Position numbers and translations under genes: made by a program. DNA of 64,000 nt from Isoetes taiwanensis (taxonomy: Eukaryota; Streptophyta; Lycopodiopsida; Isoetales; Isoetaceae). Shown here piece by piece: positions 57,787-64,000 of the stretch; the first letter of the stretch is position 1; every line of letters begins with the position of its first letter. Under the pieces are notes generated by a model. It made no database searches. It was not told the DNA's origin and worked only from the letters and a program-made list of their open reading frames with translations. The stretch is from the NCBI GenBank assembly GCA_021234155.1, contig JAJEKV010000005.1, positions 27,864,689-27,928,688 on the forward strand, written 5' to 3'.

Positions 57787-60004
57787 TGTGACGCTCCCTG
57801 AATATATACGGCACCCGGCCGTATACATACGGGGACTTTCCCCTCCCATGGCGACCATCTCACCATGAGCAGGGCCCTCCGTCTATTCCAGCCACCCATA
57901 ATATGGTGCCCGAAAGAAGGACACGAAGGGGTCATTCGGCCTACGCCTTCAATGGGACTCCTACGTCGCGGAAGCATGAATACAAGGTTAGCACACAGCA
58001 TGAATCATATAAAATCAGCCACCACGAATATACATCCATCCATCCAAATACCAACGGCAACGAATATACATCTAAAACTAAGAAAACGCCCCAAACCTCA
58101 GGCTCTACCCCGGCTCAGACTCCAGTGAGGATCGACTGACGGTTGGGCCTCAAGAGTTCAGCAGACCGAGTCTTGGCATGGCGTTGGCTGGCATAGAACA
58201 TTGGCTAGGGTTGTCCACTCCATCCGCCCCTCCTGTGCACACTTTGCAGATGGGTCAATTCACGCTATGGCCCGCTATAGCCTTGGGGAGACGCGGGTTC
58301 AAGGTATCACCCTTTGAGCCTACTCGGGTTCATGACTCCTCGTCCGGGATGAGGCAGGCCGGGAAGCGCCCCTTCCAGAATCACAGTGGTTCCATGGGTG
58401 AGCTAGAGAATACGTGCGCATCGGGCTGACCCCCGCGATCCCACCCCCGACTTACTCACCTAAATATACTCAAAGCAGGGATGCCCCATGTGTCCCACCT
58501 CTCGTACCGTGAAGTGTCGGACCCATACCGCCCGGCTCGGCGCTTTAGCCTGGCCGGGTCGGCTATTAAACCTAGCCCATGTAGGAGTCTCAGGAGCCTT
58601 TTATGTTCGTGCAAGACCCCCCCCCCACTTCACCACTGTGTTCCTTGTCTGGTGCTAAGCCAGTCCATAGCATCTAGGACCCGGTGGGCTCTTGTGCACA
58701 GGCCGCAATTAATGGGACTCTACAGGGCGCTATCTAGGAGCATACTACAATACATGACTCAGAGGTCTCTACCCCGGGTAATTCCCCCCATTTCAGAGTA
58801 CTACTAGACAAAGAACTAACAACCCATCCTTTCAGAGCAAAACCAGAATCAAATATAAAGAGAACTTACCTTTACAACCAAGGGTTAGTTCCTACGATTG
58901 AAACACAAAGAGAACAGAGAAACGAACACAACCAAGGCCCAATAGGGGCGCTATCTAGAATTCACAGGCTATCCTAGCGACCCACCTGAGTTCTGGCTGG
59001 ACTCGTTACCATGGGGTGCTTCCATCTCTTGGGTCTTGGGGGGTTCAGCTTCTGCTTCACAGGTTCTACTTGGTATGGTGACGCTCTGCTTGGTATGATG
59101 GCTTCACAGGTTCTACTTGGTATGGTGGCACTCTGCTTGGTATGATGGCGCTCAGCTCCTGCTCCTTCTTTGGGCGAATTGACATTAGGGTTTTTTTGAG
59201 ATTATAAAAGGGCCTTCAAAACATGCCAACTAAGCCAAATGAAGATAAATGAACTACCAATCAGAAATCAGAGTCTGACGGGTCCAGTCAGCAAAACTGT
59301 TATAACTAACTCACTGGATCACATTTTCTAGCATAACTATTGATAGAAAAGTCCAAATGAGCTCTCGTTTAGTGCAATAGATAGATCTCATTGAGATCTT
59401 TCCAACCTTAGATGCTTTGCACATATTTTAACCACTTATGATTGTCAAAACTCCAAAAAATATAGTTTTTACCATTTTTTACTATCCTACGGGGCTAAAA
59501 GATATACAAACCACCCAAGATTTGAAAGATCTCAATGAGATCTATCTATTGCACCAAACAAAAGCTCATTTGGACTTTTCTATCAACACTTATGCTAGAA
59601 AATGTGATCCAGTGAGTTAGTTATAACTGTTTTGCTGACTGGATTACCAGTTCTGTTTTCTGATTGGTAGTTCATATAGCTTAGTCAGTAGTTCTTAGAA
59701 GGCCCTTTTATGATCTCAAAAAATCCCTAATGGGGAGTCAAAACAGGGATAGGGATCAGGTTGACAGCCTAATTTGGAAATCCCCATGCTGGCCAACCGA
59801 TTGGGCCAGGTGGCGCCTTCCCAAAACAGTAATTAGTCTAATTAATCCTATTTAGTCCTTAATTCCCTAAGTTATAGGTTATTATCTTTAATGGTTAAAT
59901 TAGCATAGCTAATTTAATCCCTTTTAGGGTTGGAGGCGTACCTTTAGGGGGTGACGTACGTATAGATACGTTATATATACCATATGAATACGTGGAACGT
60001 CACA
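57787..60004 (-). repeat. 3' LTR, 2.2 kb
   Basis: It is bounded by TGTGACG and CGTCACA, a perfect terminal inverted repeat of 7 bases. It begins directly after the 321-bp repeat on the left. It contains a large hairpin (59183-59732) and two tandem copies of an approximately 50-bp unit with ttctacttggtatggtg and ctctgcttggtatgatgg (about 59050-59150). Confidence 0.85.
59183..59732. repeat. Large inverted repeat (hairpin) within the LTR
   Basis: The left arm is about 59183-59401, the right arm about 59525-59732, with a loop of about 120 bases. Paired words include cattaggg/ccctaatg, aactaccaatcagaaa/ttctgattggtagtt, gttataactaactcactgga with its complement, gtccaaatgagct and aatagatagatctcattgag with their complements. 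Pairing is high but not perfect. It may be a foldback element or MITE that entered an ancestral LTR. Confidence 0.85.
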
Positions 60005-60018
60005 TTCTCCCCTCCTTA
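60005..60018 (-). promoter_or_regulatory. Polypurine tract
   Basis: On the minus strand taaggaggggagaa directly precedes TGTGACG of the LTR. Confidence 0.75.
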
Positions 60019-60520
60019 GAAATAATGCTGTCCTCAGCATTGGGGTTAGTTGAGCTGAGAGAGTTACCTAAAGAAAGTGAATTAGAAAGCAATACAGTTA
60101 CGTTGAAAATATAACATTAATACGTTGAAATTATAGCATTTCGGACTGCAGTACATTGAAGTTGAAAATATCAAAGTGCAAGCACCAAAGTGCGTTATAC
60201 AAACTTATCATCAGAGGAAAGTCTGATTTAAAACATCATGGACGACGACAATCACATATGTAAACAAAACGAATCTGAAAAAGGTTGGGTCATCAGCAAC
60301 CCTCTATACATGGCGTGTCGCTTAAGCGCCTCCGGGCTGCACATACGTCAATATGCCAGTATATCAATAATATTATTAGATTGTGGTTGAAGGGACCACT
60401 CCCTATAAATAAAAGAAAATCTATCTATAAGGGAACCTATCATGTCTATGGCTTGCAGTTCATTGCGGCATAAGGAATGGTCTAGTTCCTCGTATAGCCG
60501 AGATGAACGCAGTCTATCAA

Positions 60521-60925
60521 CTAGATACTTTCCACGCAATGCGCGGTCATGTCAACATTAACAATACACCACGTCCTAGAGAACACAAAGGGGATCTCAT
60601 CATCGGTTATCATTATAAAATACGATGCATCTACCCCTCTAGAGCATGATTCTCGGCAATACAAGTCTTCAAGCTTACCGTCGGGAGCGGGGTTGATAGC
60701 ATCGTTGATGGTGCGGCCCTGAGATTCCCACATGAAGTCCGGATAGTGCTTCTCAAGGTCTATCTTCATCACCCAGGTAGCATCCTCAACTGGTAAGTGC
60801 TTCCACTTAACCAAGTATTGTAACATTTGAGTCCTTCTGGTCTGTTTGTAAGCTCGATCAAGGAGAGCTTCAGGCACTATCTCCAGATGCTCTTCGGTCA
60901 TTTCTAGGAGGGTTGGGGTATCCAA
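60521..60925 (-). pseudogene. Chromodomain end of the integrase, frameshifted
   Basis: The minus frame reads LDRAYKQTRRTQMLQYLVKW and EDATWVMKIDLEKHYPDF, a chromodomain (YLVKW and TW positions kept). It overlaps the end of the pol frame by 22 bases in another phase (pol ends in RRFWIPQPS, while this frame starts with MDTPTLLEM), so a single-base shift separates it from integrase. The chromodomain core ends near 60780. The remaining approximately 80 residues have no known pattern. Confidence 0.75.
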
Positions 60926-63432
60926 AACCTCCTCTGTTGTTTCAGAAGACTCACGTGGAAGACCTTGTGGATCTTCAAGCGGGACGGCAAGTCTAAGCGA
61001 TATGCCTGTTCTCCAACACGTTCAGTAATCTTGAACGGCCCAGCCCATCTGGGTGCCAACTTCTTGCAGTTACCAATTTTAAGCTTGGCTTGTTTTACTT
61101 TGATCTTAAGCCAAACTGATTCGCCCACCTGGAAGACTCGTGGGGTTCGGTGTTTATCCGCTAGACTTTTCTGACGACTGCGCGCCGCCAATAAGTAACC
61201 ACGAACTTCTTCAACCAAGGCCTGCATTTCTAAGAGGAGTTGTTGAGAGACCTCCACTTTAGAAACAGGGTTATGCCATGTGTCTGGAGTAAGACATTGA
61301 TAACCATAATTTATCATGAAGGGAGACATCCTGGAAGACTCCTGCTTCGTACTGTTATAGGCGAACTCTACCAAATAAATATAATCCGCCCATTGTGATT
61401 GTTTACTCCATACATAGCTTCGTAGCATATCTTCGATAATGCGATTGATACGTTCTGTTTGACCATCTGTCTGAGGATGGTAAGCTGTACTCATAGCAAG
61501 CTTGGTCTGGATGGTGGCGAAGAAGTCCTTCCAGAATGCACTTACAAATTTAGGATCTCTGTCTGATACAATTACTTTTGGCATCCCGTGCAATCTGAAA
61601 ATCTCTTTTGCAAATAGCAAGGCGGTGTCGAAGGCGGTGTCCGTGGTCCGACATGGCAAAAAATGAGCCATCTTTGACAATTTGTCGACCACTACCATTA
61701 CTGCATCATATCCACGGAGAGTACGTGGAAGGCCCACAATGAAATCCATGGTTATTACTTCCCACTTGGCGTTGGGCACATCCAAAGGTTGCAACTCCCC
61801 TGGAATTCTTAATTGCTCAGCCTTAGTTTGTTGACATACCTGACACTGCTTGATGTATCTAGCAATATCCTTCTTCATCGAAGGCCAAAAATAACTGGAG
61901 CGGATCTTAAAGTAAGTTTTCATAAAACCCACATGTCCAGCTATAGGGCTATTGTGTGTGTCATGGAGAATTAGCTTGTGCACCCCTGAAGTCTCAGGAA
62001 CACACAACTTATCCTTGTGATATAATAAGTTGCCCTCCTTCTTGTATGAATGGAAAGCTTCACGTTCCTTATCTATACGTGCTTCTTTACCCAAACTCCC
62101 CCAAACATCACAAAATTCGGGATCTGTGGCCAGGGTCTGCTCTATCTGTTTCCCAAACTCGCTGGTGAGTGTGGAAATGGCGTTACAATGGGTTCGGGTT
62201 ATCAAAGGATGACGTGACAAGGCATCCACGACCACATTGTGCTTCCCTGGCTTGTACATAATCTCGAAGTCGTATTCCTCGAGGAATTCCATCCATCTTC
62301 TCTGACGGAGATTGAGATTTGGCTGGGTGGATAGATAGCGGAGACTCTGATGATCCGTATCTAGCTGAAATTTTCTACCGAGAAGGTAGTGTCTCCAAAT
62401 ACGGAGAGCGCGGACAACTGCCAGCAACTCCTGATCATGGGTAGGGTATCGCTGTTCTGCGTCATTCATCTTCTTTGAATCGTAGGCAATAACTCTCCCC
62501 TCCTGCATTAGCACTCCACCGGTAGCTATTTTACTAGCATCTGTGGCCACTAGTTTATCCTTTTCAGGATTGGGCAAAATGAGGACCGGTGCAGATGTTA
62601 AAGCATCCTTGAGCTTCTGAAAGCCGGCCTGGACTTTTGCTTTCCAATGTTCCATCCAATCCTTCACTTTCTCATGCTTTGTGAGATTAGTAAGAGGTGC
62701 GGCAATTGTTGCAAAATCCTTAACAAATTTCCGATAATATCCTGCGAGTCCCAAGAAACTTCGGACTTCTGAAACATTAAGTGGAATAGGCCAATCCTTT
62801 ACTGCTTCTATCTTGGCTGGATCGGTAGCAATTCCCTCTGCTGAAATGATATGCCCCAAATAGTCGACCTTGGGAGTGGCAAACTTGCATTTAGAGAACT
62901 TGGCGAAGAGCTGATGGCGCCTTAGCTTCTGTAAAGCCAATCGAAGATGTTGTTCATGTTGCTGCAAGGTTTTACTATAGATGAGAATGTCGTCAAAGAA
63001 AATAACAACAAAGTCATCTAAGTATTGGCGGAAGATGTCATTCATCAACCGCATGAACGTTGCAGGGGCATTGGTTAACCCAAAAGGCATAACGGTGAAC
63101 TCATAATGCCCATATCTGGTGCGAAATGCAGACTTATGAATGTCCTCCTCCTTTATCCGTATTTGATGGTACCCGGAGCGTAAATCAATCTTTGAGAAAT
63201 ATTTGGCTCCTTGTAACTGGTCCATGAGATCATCTGCCCTAGGCAAAGCATAGCGATTCTTGATGGTATGCTTATTGAGCTGCCTATAATCAATACACAT
63301 CCTCAAGGAGCCATCTTTCTTCTTGACAAAAAGAATAGGAGCGCCAAATGGTGAAACACTAGGCCGAATAAAACCTAGGTTTAGTAACTCTTGAAGTTGT
63401 TTCTTAAGCTCTGCCAACTCTGGAGGACTCAT
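60904..63432 (-). CDS. Pol: reverse transcriptase, RNase H and integrase, 842 aa open frame
   Basis: The frame is uninterrupted over three domains. RT: D83 in [10 protein letters not shown] and D147-D148 in [10 protein letters not shown]. RNase H: D298 in ATDASK, E335 in HDQELLA, D360 in LDTDH and D403 in VDALSR. Integrase: H493, H500, C530, C533 (zinc) and D563, D624, E660 (catalytic). A GPF region ([12 protein letters not shown], 796-807) lies near the end. All active-site residues are present. The first Met ([12 protein letters not shown]) is in mid-polyprotein, not a true start; upstream in minus direction the frame is broken. It makes DNA from element RNA and integrates it. Possibly expressed only as a fragment. 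Confidence 0.85.
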   Translation of the reverse strand: MSPPELAELKKQLQELLNLGFIRPSVSPFGAPILFVKKKDGSLRMCIDYRQLNKHTIKNRYALPRADDLMDQLQGAKYFSKIDLRSGYHQIRIKEEDIHKSAFRTRYGHYEFTVMPFGLTNAPATFMRLMNDIFRQYLDDFVVIFFDDILIYSKTLQQHEQHLRLALQKLRRHQLFAKFSKCKFATPKVDYLGHIISAEGIATDPAKIEAVKDWPIPLNVSEVRSFLGLAGYYRKFVKDFATIAAPLTNLTKHEKVKDWMEHWKAKVQAGFQKLKDALTSAPVLILPNPEKDKLVATDASKIATGGVLMQEGRVIAYDSKKMNDAEQRYPTHDQELLAVVRALRIWRHYLLGRKFQLDTDHQSLRYLSTQPNLNLRQRRWMEFLEEYDFEIMYKPGKHNVVVDALSRHPLITRTHCNAISTLTSEFGKQIEQTLATDPEFCDVWGSLGKEARIDKEREAFHSYKKEGNLLYHKDKLCVPETSGVHKLILHDTHNSPIAGHVGFMKTYFKIRSSYFWPSMKKDIARYIKQCQVCQQTKAEQLRIPGELQPLDVPNAKWEVITMDFIVGLPRTLRGYDAVMVVVDKLSKMAHFLPCRTTDTAFDTALLFAKEIFRLHGMPKVIVSDRDPKFVSAFWKDFFATIQTKLAMSTAYHPQTDGQTERINRIIEDMLRSYVWSKQSQWADYIYLVEFAYNSTKQESSRMSPFMINYGYQCLTPDTWHNPVSKVEVSQQLLLEMQALVEEVRGYLLAARSRQKSLADKHRTPRVFQVGESVWLKIKVKQAKLKIGNCKKLAPRWAGPFKITERVGEQAYRLDLPSRLKIHKVFHVSLLKQQRRFWIPQPS

Positions 63433-63592
63433 TGATCACGGGGCCTTCGGGTAGGCTTAGTACACTGGTTCTAGAGCTATCTCACATTCTACCCCTCCGA
63501 AAGGAGGAAGCTTGTGGATCTCATCCGGAAAAAAGATCGCTAAATTCTCGAAGAAGGGTGGCAATGTCTTGTGGCAAGGTATCGATTACACC

Positions 63593-64000
63593 TTACGCTT
63601 TAGTGTCAGACTCAATGGAGGCAAGTGTAATGAGGCAAAGGAGCTTATCCCTGCGTATAGCTTTTTCTAACTGCCTGACTGACATAGACTGCATAACAGG
63701 ATGGAATGGATCACCTTTTATCGTCACGCGTGCTCCATTAGCGGCGTTGAAGCTAACCTCCCGTTTCTCGCAGTCTATGTTGGCCTTCGCAGATGCCAAA
63801 AACTCCATACCAACAATAAGATCATATTTGCCAATGTCCATTAACTCGGCACCCAAGGCAACTGGTGCACCTGGCAACTGCATCTTAAGGTTAATGCGGC
63901 CATGAGTGTGCCTGATCTTACCACTGGCTAACGTGACTGGCTTAGGTCGGGATCTCAACGTTTCAAGCTGCAATACCTGGGCCATTCTAGGGGAAGCAAA
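63593..64000 (-). pseudogene. Protease C-terminal part, cut by the window edge
   Basis: The minus frame reads QLETLRSRPKPVTLASGKI, ELMDIGKYDLIVGMEFLA and ANIDCEKREVSF, the second half of a retropepsin of chromovirus type (LGMxWL word as VGMEFL). The D-S/T-G active site should lie just beyond 64000. The frame ends at TAA (63593). The link to RT at 63433-63592 reads DIATLLREFSDLF and then, after a shift, DEIHKLPPFGGVECEIALEP, with further breaks before the RT. The polyprotein is therefore broken here. Confidence 0.7.

Larger units (their letters stand above)
57787..64000 (-). mobile_element. Ty3/gypsy chromovirus, runs off the window
   Basis: Read from the right: end of protease (64000-63593), RT-RNase H-integrase (63432-60904), chromodomain (60925-60521), purine tract (60018-60005 on minus) and 3' LTR (60004-57787). 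Gag, the protease active site and the 5' LTR lie beyond 64000. The long intact pol frame makes this the least damaged element here, although frameshifts and stops lie between protease and RT and before the chromodomain. Confidence 0.9.

Overview
The window looks like transposon-rich nuclear DNA of a land plant. It holds one clearly intact host gene, a five-exon NRT1/PTR (NPF) peptide/nitrate transporter on the minus strand at 21857-24901 with standard GT-AG introns. Nearly everything else recognisable is retrotransposon at various stages of decay. Nothing bacterial (operons, Shine-Dalgarno sites, CRISPR) was seen. One Ty3/gypsy element resembles the Tcn1/sushi type of chromovirus, which I associate with fungi, vertebrates and non-flowering plants rather than with angiosperms. 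A moss, lycophyte, fern or similar genome is therefore my best guess, but this is inference.

Layout. 1-9465: a heavily decayed Tat/Athila-like Ty3/gypsy element (+), with gag, protease, RT, RNase H and integrase remnants, then about 4 kb of unexplained sequence and a probable 3' LTR. 9466-12055: a decayed LINE (-) with endonuclease and RT. 12074-12412: a tandem repeat. 12942-14994: a probable decayed multi-exon gene of unknown function (-). 16571-17060: a satellite-like repeat. 17151-18140: a segment bounded by inverted repeats. 19954-20413: a broken RING-finger fragment (-). 21068-21669: a tandem duplication. 21857-24901: the NPF transporter. 25215-27428: two long pyrimidine tracts, the second containing a tRNA-derived SINE. 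27429-29892: a gag-only LTR retrotransposon (-).

29893-39300 is a nested locus. A LINE (-) is split by a Ty3/gypsy chromovirus (+, 30128-38508) flanked by a 5-bp direct repeat. Removing the insert restores the LINE RT reading frame. The chromovirus is itself a partial tandem array (LTR, internal, LTR, internal, LTR). Its LTRs carry a tRNA-like stretch. The sequence just after the LTR is complementary to the predicted RNA 5' end, which suggests Tf1-type self-priming.

39301-47216 is mostly non-coding, with small repeats, a MITE-like inverted repeat, a trypsin-like protease pseudogene (44315-45010) and one unassigned ORF (46593-46910). 47904-55617 is a second chromovirus (+) with a truncated 5' LTR, most of gag missing and a broken pol. 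57787-64000 is a third one (-) with a 2.2-kb LTR containing a hairpin with roughly 220-bp arms and a long intact RT-RNase H-integrase frame; its gag and 5' LTR lie beyond the window. A 321-bp repeat lies on both sides of the second chromovirus, and the third is inserted at the end of its right copy.

The transporter would act on its own in the plasma membrane or tonoplast. The other genes are parts of retroelement polyproteins, none complete, so no working pathway is encoded here.
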